Positions 36,101 to 46,400 of a stretch of 64,000 nucleotides of DNA are shown in pieces. This stretch comes from Pleodorina starrii. Taxonomy: Eukaryota > Chlorophyta > Chlorophyceae > Chlamydomonadales > Volvocaceae. Location: contig BRXU01000003.1 of the NCBI GenBank assembly GCA_030267565.1, positions 1,782,001-1,846,000 on the forward strand. Reading direction: 5' to 3'. How positions within the stretch are numbered: position 1 is the first letter of the stretch; each line of letters starts with the position of its first letter. The notes beneath the pieces are model-generated. The model ran no database searches, was not told where the DNA came from, and was given only the letters and a program-made list of their open reading frames with translations. Made by a program: the position numbers and the translations under genes.

Positions 36101-38106
36101 AGAAGGATTTCGGGCCCCCATAGGTGACCTGGAAACACCCACCGGACCCTCCCCCCCCGCCGCCTACCCGCAGCGCACGCCCCTGCCTCCCCCTCCCCAC
36201 CTGTGATTATCTTCCCCCCCTCTCCCCCTCCCCTCTCCCCCTCCCCTCTCCCTCTCACACACACCCCCTCCCTCCCTCCCCTCCCACCTGCTCCAGGTCC
36301 AGCACGCTGAGTCCGCCTCCTCCCGCCGCGCCCCGCCCCTTGCCTCGCCCCCCCTTGGAGGGAACCGCCAGGTCCAGCTCGGCGGCCGCAGCGTCGCGCT
36401 TCTTCTTGGCAGCCCGCTCCTTGCGGTCCGCGTCGGGACGGGTGGTCTGAGCACGGTCGCCCATCTTGCCCTGCGATGGTGGGTGCAGTGGCGAGTGAGT
36501 AATTAACACGATACCGGGGGTTGAGGCGAGTGGTGGGTGAGGGGCGGGACGGCGGAGCAGCGGAGCAGGGGAGGAGGAGGGGAGGAGGGGCGGAGCGCGT
36601 GGTGTGTGTTTATGTGGGTGTGTGTGGTTGGGGTGAAGGGTAATAAGAACGGCCCGGGTGAAGGGGGATGACCCAACCTGACTTCAGCCGTGCAGCCGTT
36701 GTTGAACCAGTGCACACAAGCACACTGGCAGCAGGCGGCCCCTTGTGAAGTCAACGCACGCACGCACGCACACGCACACATACACACACAGCAAGCCGAC
36801 CTTGATACCCCACCGCGCGCACACAAACAGCAGGCTGCCTCTGTCAGCCCGATGCAATCACGCACGCACGCCATCACGCAATCAAGCACACAATCGGTTG
36901 GCCTGACGCAATCACGCACGCACGCAATCACGCACGCAATGAGACGCGCACCTTCATGCGACCCCATAGCGTCTCCGGCTCTCCGCTGGGCTCCGTGGCA
37001 TACTCGCGCGTGCGGGTATCCGACGTGAGCACGAGACTGGAGTTCTGTGTGGGGGGCGGAGCAGGGGGGGAGGGGGAGGGACGGTTGGGGGGGAAACGAT
37101 GGCGGTGCAGGGCAGCAGCCACGGCGGGAGTTGGGGAGCGAGTGGGAGAATAGGAGAGTGAGGGGCGGGGGTGGCGCGGCGCGATGTAGAGTGGGGTGTG
37201 TTGCGGCGCGGCGGCCGCGACACGGTCCAGCGGAGGGTGCGAGAGGCGGCTGAGGGAGCGTGCTTTGCCTTTCTGGCTTTTGTGTCCCCGGTGGAGCTTG
37301 GATTGCGCTTTTTGGATTGCGCTTTTTGATGAGGGGGGAGGGGGGTTGCGGCGGGGGCCAACGTTGGGCCCGGGGCATGGGCCTCCGCGAGAGCTCTGAG
37401 CCGGGGTTGCAGGGTCAGGGCCCCCTGTCAGAAGGGCGACGTCTGGAAGGTCCGCAATCACAGCCCCCCTCCCCCACCCTCCCCTAACGCACGTATTCAC
37501 CGTTCTCGGGCTCCGGCCTGTGCGTGGATCGCCCCCTGCCCCCCCCCTCCCCTCACGCGAAGATCAGAAAAGGCGGCATGAAACTTGATGGGGCACCCGT
37601 TCACGCTCAACTCTTGCACAAATAATCGTCTCCCCAATTTGCACCCCTCACCCCATCCACTCGTGCCTGCCCGCGCCACACCCCCGCGCGCCCCTCCCCC
37701 TTGGGCTCTTGTATGATTGCCATTACGTTCCGTACGTGCGGTCGGTGCCCCGCAAGGCCAGGGGGTCGCACAGAAACCCGGACCGCCTTTCTCCCAGCGA
37801 GCCAGCGCTACTGGACAAATTGTGAGGTCCTGACAACGCATATGGCGTTGAGATGAGCTGTCATTGAGCCCAAACTACCCGCTTCCGCCGCCGACCTCGT
37901 CAACGTTCAGTACTTCCCCCAAAAAGGAAGCCCAACGCCCACATCTCATATAAAGCTTCGAGTTCAAAGTGCTTGGATAGTGCTTACATGTTTCGGAGAC
38001 TTGAGGCAGCGGCAATCTGCCCATCCGCAAGACCACTTACCGCCTTGTAATCGAACTGCTTGAACCGGGCATACGCCTCGGCACCTCCCTTTTCCTTGTT
38101 CGACAT
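9902..38106 (-). CDS. BRR2: BRR2 / SNRNP200, U5 snRNP DExD/H-box ATP-dependent RNA helicase
   Basis: The spliceosomal Ski2-like helicase that unwinds U4/U6 snRNA during activation and acts within the U5 snRNP in the nucleus. I assembled 45 exons. Every junction keeps frame, giving 2175 residues, close to the human protein at about 2136. Start: ATG at 38106 ([20 protein letters not shown]), followed by regions collinear with SNRNP200 throughout. Order: acidic N-terminal region, helicase cassette 1 ([24 protein letters not shown]), Sec63 unit 1, cassette 2 ([21 protein letters not shown]), Sec63 unit 2, short acidic tail ending at a TAG at 9902-9904. Cassette 1 has all motifs for ATPase activity; cassette 2 departs from consensus in motif III. 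Introns make up about 77% of the span. One intron uses a GC donor (27716-27717). The sub-entries list the exons. Confidence 0.97.
10055..10090 (+). repeat. (CCAGG)n short tandem repeat in BRR2 intron 44
   Basis: Six or so CCAGG pentamers in the last BRR2 intron, between exon 44 and the terminal exon. Confidence 0.85.
13837..13985 (+). repeat. (CCCT)n microsatellite, about 148 bp, in BRR2 intron 38
   Basis: Pure TCCC run ending a few bases from the exon 38 donor at 13987. In this intron the sense RNA is (GGGA)n, opposite in polarity to the long runs at 5405-5640 and 63288-63418. Confidence 0.97.
13988..19152 (-). other. BRR2: BRR2 helicase cassette 2 with winged helix, exons 29-38 (about 1305-1823)
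   Basis: Exons: 19014-19152, 18727-18860, 18144-18332, 17555-17689, 17030-17201, 16555-16688, 15798-15972, 15140-15301, 14484-14645, 13988-14140. Motif I APTGSGKT (1367-1374), [11 protein letters not shown], motif II DELH (1475-1478), motif III replaced by [24 protein letters not shown], motif [11 protein letters not shown]. In the family this cassette binds ATP but is a poor or inactive ATPase and acts as a protein platform. Here motif III is degenerate but the motif VI arginines are kept. Confidence 0.95.
19684..23312 (-). other. BRR2: BRR2 Sec63 unit 1, exons 23-28 (about 999-1304)
   Basis: Exons: 23179-23312, 22581-22698, 21861-22080, 21262-21397, 20494-20629, 19684-19859. Landmarks: [16 protein letters not shown], the [19 protein letters not shown] segment, [31 protein letters not shown], then the FN3/IG-like half with [15 protein letters not shown] and [15 protein letters not shown]. 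In the family this module guides RNA exit and couples the cassettes. Confidence 0.95.
21520..21596 (+). repeat. (GGGGT)n tandem repeat in BRR2 intron 25
   Basis: About 14 GGGGT pentamers on the plus strand. The sense RNA is (ACCCC)n. The repeat produces long shadow reading frames (Pro/Thr/His) on both strands. Confidence 0.95.
24194..24382 (+). repeat. CAG/CAGCGG-rich minisatellite in BRR2 intron 20
   Basis: Irregular units built from GCAGCAGCGGCAA fill the intron immediately upstream (sense) of the exon 21 acceptor at 24194. On the sense strand it is CTG/CCG-rich. Confidence 0.9.
27518..27586 (+). repeat. Family C short interspersed repeat, full copy (BRR2 intron 15)
   Basis: About 68 bp: TTTGAAGAGTGAA, then a variable ATGAACGAAACAAAAAGCC segment, then CTGCGGACGTTGTAGTCTGA and AGGTCGACT. 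A second full copy is at 27379-27446 in the same intron. Shorter copies: 4589-4620, 10407-10426, 12991-13027, 27839-27874, 34164-34194, and reversed at 31793-31831. Confidence 0.9.
31261..31362 (+). repeat. Family A short interspersed repeat, long copy (BRR2 intron 9)
   Basis: About 100 bp starting TTATCCACGTATAGGCCGGA, then CCCGTGAACGGTAACGTAAC and a tail AACAGCGAGGTAAGCTTGCA. Other long copies are at 32198-32290 and 28653-28754. Shorter 5' fragments lie at 1061-1083, 18371-18392, 19953-19987, 20845-20870, 24961-24983, 27266-27331, 27341-27366, 29919-29940, 49957-49973 and 61351-61383. Reverse copies lie near 8346-8369, 23408-23432 and 37498-37530. Confidence 0.9.
31854..31967 (-). repeat. 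Duplicated exon 9 tail plus splice donor, BRR2 intron 9
   Basis: A 33-bp segment at 31935-31967, holding the last 26 coding bases of exon 9 and its GTAGCG donor, recurs identically at 31854-31886, 81 bp further into the intron. The inner copy is a decoy 5' splice site. Confidence 0.9.
32793..32846 (+). repeat. Family B short interspersed repeat, full copy (BRR2 intron 7)
   Basis: About 54 bp: GGGAGTGATATGCTCCTTTA, then TATAA-AATGAG and CACTGCGGACGTTGTTGG. The core GGAG-TGATATG-CTCC is an inverted repeat. Other copies: 16030-16085, 18471-18506, 18909-18938, 18947-18965, 33807-33850, 62217-62236, and reversed at 12121-12157. Confidence 0.9.
33164..33370 (+). repeat. 26-bp minisatellite, eight copies, in BRR2 intron 7
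   Basis: The CTAG core of each unit recurs every 26 bp at 33167, 33193, 33219, 33245, 33271, 33297, 33323 and 33349. Each unit contains CCCCCTAGCCCCCTTT followed by an ATACACACA-type tail, with T/A substitutions between copies. Confidence 0.95.
34905..34956 (+). repeat. Family D short interspersed repeat (BRR2 intron 4)
   Basis: Core GATACCGCAGCGGAGACGGA followed by GACGGCGTTAGCGAACGGA. Related copies: 1513-1540, 13136-13175, 16761-16786, 18511-18560, 20889-20939, 22731-22752, 22828-22857, 35116-35170, 35657-35690 and 39154-39181. Reversed copies: 10657-10694, 23000-23030, 31621-31655, 41540-41589 and 50114-50152. Confidence 0.85.
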
Positions 38107-38160
38107 CCTGTATGCGCTGTAAAGCTTTTCGCCAAAGCTGGACAGAAAAGCTACCGATCC

Positions 38161-38216
38161 TGCCGCTGCGGCAGCGCCGCTAACAGCGGCGTTCTATTCC
38201 GGCCCTATTATGGCCG
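38161..38216 (-). promoter_or_regulatory. Three consecutive hairpins upstream of BRR2 start
   Basis: Three perfect inverted repeats in a row: TGCCG-CTG-CGGCA (38161-38173), CGCCGCT-AAC-AGCGGCG (38175-38191) and CGGCC-CTATTAT-GGCCG (38200-38216). They lie 55-110 nt upstream of the ATG, so within the 5' UTR or core promoter of BRR2. Function is unknown. Confidence 0.5.
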
Positions 38217-39324
38217 CAACACTTGCTGTTAGGCTACGTGGTGCTGTAAAGTCAGTCCGCTACTCGTCAAAATATTTCCGGGAAAGGTGACGTGAGGAGA
38301 CCCTGACAGCCCAGAGGTAATTATGGCTGGAAGGTTGTACATGTACTGTGAGAAACCGAAGAACCGAAGCAGTTCAGCTCTGGCAGTGGCGGTTTCTTGT
38401 TCACGGTTTGTTGGCAACGACTTTTGATGCACGGGCCGCCTGCAAAATCGACTTTCCCCTGGCTTACGTTGCACACGTGGCGCATAAGCATGCATTCATA
38501 GCTTTAGCTGCAGGCGGTCGTAGTCGGTCGGATTGCGAGTTACAGATAACTGTCTGGCTTGACCTGTGCCGCGAAGCGGCAGGCCTCGCTGCGCCACCTG
38601 CTCCCCGCAAGCATCCCTGCCAACCAACCTACAGCCTTGAACGCCACCTGAACCTCGCAAAGCTTACAAGAACCTGCGCACAATCGATCTTCCAACCCCG
38701 ACGGTGCCCAGCAAAGCTTCCGAACGGGAACCTTGTCCCGCTCCAGCCCCGAACCCTACACGGCAACTTCACATACCGCCCACGCCTGCCACACCCCACC
38801 TGCGCCACCCACCGCACCCCACCCCATCCCAGCGGAAGACATCACTGCCACATCCCTCTCCAAGAGCCCGGCCTCCCCGGCCCCGCACCCACATCCACGC
38901 CCGGCGTCCCGGAATACCCCGAAACACCCCTACCAGCACCTCTCCCCCACCCCATCCTGCTACTTTCAGCCTGCCTGCCCGCCTGCCGCATCCATGACTG
39001 CCTCAGACCCGCGCGAACCCCCCACCCCCGGCCTCCATGAGCCTCATTTTGCCTCCCACCCCCACGCCCAGCCCAAAGAAGAATCAATCCAGCGCTGCCT
39101 TCCAGCCCGTACTCGAGGGGGGGGGGAGTGGCTAAGAAAGAGGAAACCGAATCCTAAGAAAGAGGAAACCGCAGCGGAGGGGTCCGAACCAGGCTGCCGG
39201 GGGGCGGCGCTGCAGACGCGACGTGAAGCGACAACGACCGCCCAGTCAACCAGTCAACCAGCCAGCCATCCAGCCATCGGCAGCCGTCATCGAAACAGCC
39301 GTCTGGTCCAAGAGTCAGCCAGGG

Positions 39325-39373
39325 CCGCAATGCAAGTGGCCGCAATGCAAGTGGCCGCAATGCAAGTGGCCGC
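39325..39373 (+). repeat. 15-bp tandem repeat, three copies
   Basis: CCGCAATGCAAGTGG repeated at 39325, 39340 and 39355 in intergenic sequence. Confidence 0.9.
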
Positions 39374-40473
39374 GGCCCTGGGGAAAACGCCATATCTCCT
39401 CGTAACGGTAAGCGGCGCAGCGGGTTCCAACCCTTCCAGGCCCTTCCCCCGCGCGGCCCCGTCCTCTCCCTCTCCCTCCCTCCCTCGCTCTCGACTAGGC
39501 GCATAAAGGCGCCAAGAGAGGCCCCCTGCCCACCGGCCTGCCTGTCCGGTGCCCCCTCGCCCGCCTGCCACGTGCGAATCGTTACGTGTGAAGATGAAGG
39601 AGGTCCTTTCCAAACACACGTCTAGACACATATAGTGAATAATAAGCAACGCACCACATTGCGGCGCCCCCGCATTGCGGCACCGCATATTAGTTAGAAA
39701 CCGCACCTCGAAAACGCATATTACCAAACCGTACCACGAAGCCGCACAACGGAAGTACGAAACGGCCCTCTCCCCAGGAGAGAGAGCCCCAGTCCCCGCC
39801 AGTCCCCGCCAGCGCACGCCAGTGCACGCCAGCGCACGCCAGCGCACGCACGCACGCACAAACACGACGCGTCAATTCACCAAAAGGCGTTTCAATGTAC
39901 TGCAGTGTGTATCGTGGCGCGGAGCATCGCTCGCTCCCCTGCCTTTTCTTTCCAACGCGTAAAAACGTCAGCTCACGGGCTCACCCACTCTACCCGTCTG
40001 TCCGTCCGTCCGTCCGTCTGTCGTTCCTGCAACAACCGCGTCTGCCCGCGTGGGCACACACACACACACACCCCAAACGCCGCCGAGCCCAGTACCGGTA
40101 CTTCTTCTTCCTCTGCTACCGCATTGCTGGTGCTGCCCCCGCTCCTGCTGCTGTTTCTGCGCTGCCTGCACCTCCACCACCACCACCACCACCACCACCA
40201 CTACCACCACCACCACCACCACGCAGCCGCCGCAGCCGCATCATCATCAGTGCGTTCCAATTCTTTTGCGTCTCCCAGCAAAGCGTATGTATTACCACCT
40301 CGTATGCTCGGCCCCGAACGAGTGCCAAACACACACGCAAACGTCACGGCATACTGCGGAGGCACGTCAACACACATTCACACATACGCGCACACACATA
40401 GCGCAAACACACACATACGCACGCACACACACATACGCGGAATACATTCAATGCAATCAAGAGCACACAGTCC

Positions 40474-43400
40474 TCAGTGGTCGCTGCTCTCCCCGTCCGC
40501 ATCGGCACCCCCGTCTTCGCCACCACCCGCACCGACATCGCCGCCCTCGCTCCGCGCCTCCGCCGCCGCCTCCGCCGCCCGCCTCGCGTCGCCATACGCC
40601 CACGCCGCCACCGCCGCCGTCGCCTCGTCGTCGCTCCCCAGCGCAATCTCCTCCTCCTCCACCTCCTCCGCCTCCTCGTCCTCCTCCTCGCGCCCTCCCT
40701 CCCCCTGCAACAACGCCCTAGGACGCGACGAAACCTCCTCCCCATCCTCCACCTCCTCGTCTCCCTCCTTGTCTCCCTCCTCGCCCTCCTCACCCTCCCG
40801 GCCCAGCCGCCGCCACCGCTGCTGCTGCCAGTGCGGCGGCGAGGGCGTCAGACCGTAGCGATCGATCAGCTGGCTCACCACCCCGTCCCGTCCGCGCTCA
40901 CGCTCCCACTCCCACTCCCGCCCTCGCCCCTGCGCGACCCGAGGAGCCTGCGCAACCTCCTCCTGCTGCTGCTGCTGCTGCTGCAGGGGCTGCGGCTGCA
41001 GGGGCTGCGGCTGCCGCAGTTGCCCCTCCGCCTCCTCCCCCCCTGATTCCGAGGAGGAGGAGGAGGAGGAGGTTGATGACTCAGCAAACAGGCAGCTGGA
41101 GACGGTCAGGTCCAGGTGCTTTCGGAGCGAGAAGCTGTTGGCAACACTGTGCGTTTGGGGGGGGGGGGAATGAAAGAAGGGGTAATTAAAGAAGGGGTGG
41201 AGGGGATAAAGAGAAAGGGAGGGGCGGGGCGGAAAGGGAAGGGTCGGGAGGGGCGGGGCGGAAAGGGAAGGGTCGGGAGGGGCGGGGAGGGGCGGGGAGG
41301 CGGCGCGGCAAGTGGGGTGGGTGGAGACTGAAGAGAAGGCAATGGGGACAATGGGGCCGTGCGGTGGTGCGCACCGCAATCGTAAGTACCGCACTTCTGT
41401 AGTTGGGTGCTAGGAGTCGTCGTGGAGGCTCTCGCTTAGGGATTGAGTGAGTGGGTGGGTGCAACTGCACTTGGCACTCGGCGCTCGGCACTGCCGTGTG
41501 CCCCGAGCAGAACCCTAAGACAACAAAACCCCCACCCCCGTTCGCTGGCGCCGTCTCCGTCTCCGCTGCGGTACCTTGTTTTTTACCCCCCGTCCAGAAG
41601 CCACTTCCCGAGAGAAGAGGGGTTCCTCTCGCACTCACCCGCCAGAGGACGGCGTGCGCGCGCCCACGACGCCGTGCGTGTACGGCGACGGCACGGGCGA
41701 CGGCAGCGACCAGCCGCCGAGGGAGCTGCGCGGCGAGGAAGGGACCACGATGCGGCTGGGCCGGGCGAGCCGCTGGTAGTGGACCGCGCCGCCGCCGCCG
41801 TCTGCCGTACTGTCGCCCGTAACGGCGCCGCCGCCGCTGTCGGGGGTGCTGCCCAGGCCCGGGCTGCCCCATGCACCGCCGCCGCTGCCGCCGCCGCCAC
41901 AGCCGCTGGTGCTGCTTCTGGCGCTGCAGCTTCCGCCGTCGCCGCCGCTGGCGCCGGGCGTGACGGAGGCCGAGGGCTTGAGCGACGACGGCGAGGCGGC
42001 GGCCACCGCCGCCGCCGCCGCAATGGCCCGTTCCGACGCCTCCATGGGCGGGAACGAAAAGGTGTTGTACAGCTCAGGCCCACCGCCAGCGGCGGCGGCG
42101 GCGGCGCCGCCGCCGCCGCGTCGTGACGACGCCGCCGACGCGGCTGCGGGCGCAGACGCCGCCGGCTGGATCGCCTCCCGCCGCCGCGCGGCGGCGGCGC
42201 CGCCGTCAATGCCAGCGTCGTCCCCTTCCTCCTCATCCTCCTCACTGTAACCGTTGTACAGCCCGCCGCCAGGGCGCCGGCGACCGCCGGCGCCGGCGCC
42301 GGGGCCGCCGGCCGACGATGACGACTCGCCGCGCCGCGGCGCCGGCCCGCGGCGGCCGGCGACGTCGCCAGCCCCGACGCCGACGTCGCTGTCGCCGTCG
42401 CTGCCGGCGGCGCTATTGTCGCTGTTGGCGCCGGGGTAGCGAAGCTTGAGGCGCCAGGGTAGGTTATTGGCTGTGGGCGTCTCCAGAACTTCGTCGTCGT
42501 CGCCGCCACCATTACCGCCGCGACGCAGCCAGCCGTCGCCGTCGCGACTGTCGCCGTCACGGCCGCCGTCAGCGTCACCGTTGGAGTCGGCGTCTCGAAG
42601 GTTGAAGCTGGCCGAGTGGAAGGCAAAGCTCAGGTCGGCTCGCGGCGTGGGCGTCGTCGAGCCGCTGCCGCCACTGGCGGCGCCGCTGCCGTCAACGTCG
42701 TACGGCGCCCGCATCGCCGCCGGCGAGACGGGGCTGACGGCGACGCTGGGCTCCCCCAGCTCCTCCAGCTCGTCCTCCCGCACGCTGCCGGACCCCACCA
42801 AGCTGTCGGCGCGCTCTGGCTCGTCCCGCTGCTGCCCCTGCGCTTTCGTCGCGACCGCCTCCGCCTCCGCCGCCGCTGCTTTGACTTCCTCTGAGGCCTT
42901 CACAGCCGCTCCCCGGTCGCCCGCCGCCTCCTTCACCACGACCGTGGGGCTCAACACGAGCCAGCTGCCGCCGCCGCCGCTACCGCCGCCGCCGCCGCTG
43001 CCACGCCCCCTTATGACGGGCCCCCCCTCGACGCTGCCGACAGTCGACGGAGAAACCGGCGCCGCCGCCATCAGCTCCAGCGAGCCGTCGGCGGAGCGCA
43101 GGGCGTACGGCGATGGTTCGGCGCCGTCGCCGCCGCCGGGGGTCCAGGGATGCACTCGCGCGGCGTCGAGGCTCGACAGACCGCTCGACGCGGCCGACAC
43201 GCCGCCCGTAGACGACTGCTGATGGGCGTCGTGCGGGCGAGCGACGGAATCTGGGCCGCTCCAGGGATGCACGCGGGCCGCGTCGAGGCTCGACGCCGTC
43301 GAATGGCCCCCCGTTGACACTTGGTAACTGTCGAGCGGTCGAGCGACGGAGTCCGGGCCGCTCCAGGGGTAAATTCGCGCGGCATCGAGGCTCGACGCCG

Positions 43401-46400
43401 CCGACATGCCCCCGAGCGACGTCCGGCCGGCGCTGCCGCCGCCGCTGACTCCGCTGTTGGGGAGGTACGCCGCCAGTGGTGGCGACGACGCAGGCGAGCC
43501 GTACGGCATTGCGTCGCCGCCGCTAATGCCGCCGCCGCCGCTCCAGGGGTGGACACGCTCCGCGTCGATGCTCGACGCAATGGAGTAAACGTCGGACGAC
43601 AGACGGCGGCCTCGAAAGTAGTCGAGGGAGGAAGTCGAGGCGGCGGCGGCGGCGGCTGGCGTGTTCGAGGCTGTCGCTTCCACGACGCCGCCGGGAAACG
43701 CAGATGACGGCTGCTGCTCCCGATGCGCACGGAGGTTGTTGGAATGCGGCTGAGGGTCCCGCTGCTGTTGCTGCAGCTCCTGCAGTACAGGCGAGTCGAG
43801 CTGCCGTACAAACGCGCTGGACATTGTGTACGGCGCCACGCCGGCGCCAGACGCGACGGAGGCCACCGACACCGCCGCCGACGCTGCGCTGCCGGCGCCG
43901 CCACTGGCGGCGGCGGCGACGGCTCCGCCGCCGCTGCGGCCAGCACTGTCGCCGTCGCGCGCTTCGCCGCCGTAGTGTCGTACACTGTCGGGCGTGCTCA
44001 TCACGCCCGAATGGTCCGCGGGCGATGCAGAGTACGGCACAGCGCCGCCTCCGCCGACGCGTCCCACCGCCGCCGCCGTCGGCAGCTCCACCTCCGGAAT
44101 AGCCACGTGCATCGTACGGCCCGCCGGGCGGCCCAGATCAAAAGGATGGTACGGCAACCCTGCGCGGCGGGACGAGCAGAACAGGAAGAGTACGGCATAC
44201 CATTTCATGCATGGCACACAATGCTAAGGGCACACATGGCTTTCGCGCGCGGGCTAGCCTGGAGCACGGGAACACAAGTGCGCTGCCTGTTCAGCACGCG
44301 TGCTCCTGTTCGCAGGCAGCCGCCACCTCAATCCGCTCGGGCGCGGCTTCCCCCGCCCCCGCCCCCCCCCGCCCCGCCCCTCCCTGCTCATATCTCAGGC
44401 GCCCGCCCCTGCCTACACCTTCCCCCTCGCAGACAAACATGCGCTTTTTCGCAAAGAGGTAGGACGGAACAGGGGTGGCCTGCGTGTCCGGAATCTGGGG
44501 GTGCGATCTCAGGTCCATCCTCGGGGCTTTACAGCTCAAGAGCCTTCCGTCTCGTCCCACAACTGCCCCCCTGCCAACTCATCTCGATGTCTCGTCCCAA
44601 ATCGCCTCGCCTATCATATCAGCCACGCAACAACGCTGTACAGGTTTCCGCTGTACAACCCTCTCACGGCTCCCGCGTCTCGTCGAGTAAGACCCGCCCG
44701 CCTGCCAGCCACCCTAAGAACAACAACGGCTGGCGGTCCACACCCCCTTCCTCTGCTTGCAATCACGGCAAGAGCGGCGGTGTTCTCCCCTCGCCCCCCC
44801 CCACCACCATCGCAACCCCAAGCCTCCCACCACCGCAACTACAAGCCCCCCCTTCGGCTTTGCCCAATGGAACGAAGCAGGCGCCCCTCCCCTCCCCCTG
44901 CCATCTCATGGTTGCTAACCCTTCCCATCCTCCCCTCTCCCTGACACACGGCGGCGTCCCTCCGTGGGTTTGGAGGTTTATTCTGGTTGGCCGAAATCAA
45001 CGAGGAATGGTCCAAGACATGATGTTATCGCGAAGCGCTTCGTCATAGTGGAATAGAACAGCCATGGGTGAGGTCCCCCCAAGACAAGAAAACCAACGAC
45101 GTTACCGGCGGCGGTGACGTAAATTATACAACAGTTGCTGCTGCATCTGCTAGAGGTGCAACAACGAAACAAAAAGCCCCGATGGGCCCCATGTGATAGG
45201 GTACGGGGCGCCCTCTTGCCCGGGGCGCCCCAAACCGCCGCCCTTTCCGCTGCGCAAGTCTATTGTTTCAGGCGGGAGAAAGAGAGAGAAAGCGTTCGCG
45301 CGTTCACGCAGCCCACAGTCGACCGCAGGCAGGGCCGCCCGCCCGCTCGCCGGCCGGCCTGTTCCGCTGCCGTCGCGCAAGGAAGGAAAAGCGCATGCAC
45401 AGCTGGCTGTGAGAAAGCTTGCCGCGTGATGCATCACGCCGCCTCAGCCGCCGTCGCGGAGGTCTCCGTCGCCCGATGCCACAGCTGCCATAGCTGCCGC
45501 GCTGCTGCACGCAAACGATACGGACGAGCTGCGGTCCGAGCCAGGGGACCGTGGGCGCGGTCGCGGCCCTTGCGCCCTTCCCTAATCCCCCAATCCTTCC
45601 CCAAACCTTCCCCAAACCCCGGCGCCTGCCCACGCCGTACGGCAGGAGCTGGGCATGCCAACGTGGCAGAGAGGACTGCTGCGGAGGTCCTGGCTGATCG
45701 ATTGTATGTTTGTATCACGCGCCACAAGCCGCACGATACGACAGAGACACAAATCGCCTCACTCAGCGGCGCAACAGTCCTCAACATGCACCTCTCCTGT
45801 CCTGTCCTATGCTGCAAAGTTCGCAAAGTTGCAAAGTTCGCTTGGGATCGCATCACGTCGTCGCACAGTCGCGGACAGCCCACAGTCGATCGCGGTGTGC
45901 AGGGCATAGAGGACTCAGTGCCTTGCCATCCCTCCGGTCAAAGAGTCAGTAAAAAGCCAGGTGCAGTCGTAACATTTCAAACACAAAAGGGCTTTTACAA
46001 TCCCCGCACAATTACTAGTACCGGTACCAGTAAGGAACCCATTTGGGGTGCGCAATCACGAGAAGAGCAGTCCTGCTGCTGCGCTGCGCGCACACTTTGC
46101 CCCCGAGCGAGCGGACCCTCCGGGTCGGCGCCCTCCCGGGGGCCCCCCACCCCCGCGTCTCTGTCCGACGCAAGCAAGCAAGCCCAGTTCAGTACTTGAC
46201 AACTCACTCTGCAGTGTTCGATACCGTTACCAACCGCTATAACTGCCATAACCGCCGCAACCGCTACAAACGCCGCCGCCGCCAGACGCACGCGTGCGGA
46301 GCGGCTCAGGGCCCACCCTGCTCTCCAGGGCCCCACGTGCTCTCACCGCCCCCCCGCCCGCCCCCGCCCCCGCCCCCGCCCGCCCCGCGACCCGCCCTCT

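Larger units (their letters stand above)
30394..38106 (-). other. BRR2: BRR2 N-terminal region, exons 1-11 (residues about 1-449)
   Basis: Exons: 38041-38106, 36952-37044, 36288-36470, 35544-35636, 34678-34851, 34048-34137, 33444-33515, 32606-32746, 31942-32051, 31002-31207, 30394-30512. Landmarks collinear with SNRNP200: [19 protein letters not shown], the [19 protein letters not shown] helix, [15 protein letters not shown], an acidic stretch [47 protein letters not shown], and [19 protein letters not shown]. In the family this part autoregulates the helicase and docks on U5 partners such as Prp8. Exon 3 has an extra Gly/Lys/Arg-rich insert. Confidence 0.93.
38107..40473. other. Intergenic region: BRR2 promoter side and 3' flank of the orphan gene
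   Basis: The stretch lies between the BRR2 start codon (38106) and the stop of the 1534-residue orphan gene (40474). I see no supportable gene. A plus-strand frame at 38348-39040 is open for 230 codons but turns into Pro/His-rich low complexity and matches nothing I know. Candidate minus-strand TGTAA signals for the orphan gene lie near 38664-38668 and 38540-38544, about 1.8-1.9 kb past its stop. A family D copy is at 39154-39181, a 15-bp tandem repeat at 39325-39373, and an AC-rich microsatellite with nearby GT/CCGT repeats at 39990-40070. Confidence 0.55.

Noticed and set aside
38348..39040. A 230-codon plus-strand open frame upstream of BRR2.
   Set aside because: The first 80 residues look protein-like but match nothing I know. 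The remainder is Pro/His-rich noise, and no splice partner was found.
45135..46199. A 354-codon plus-strand open frame in intron 2 of the orphan gene.
   Set aside because: Irregular composition, no domain; probably a GC-rich chance frame. A nested gene cannot be fully excluded.
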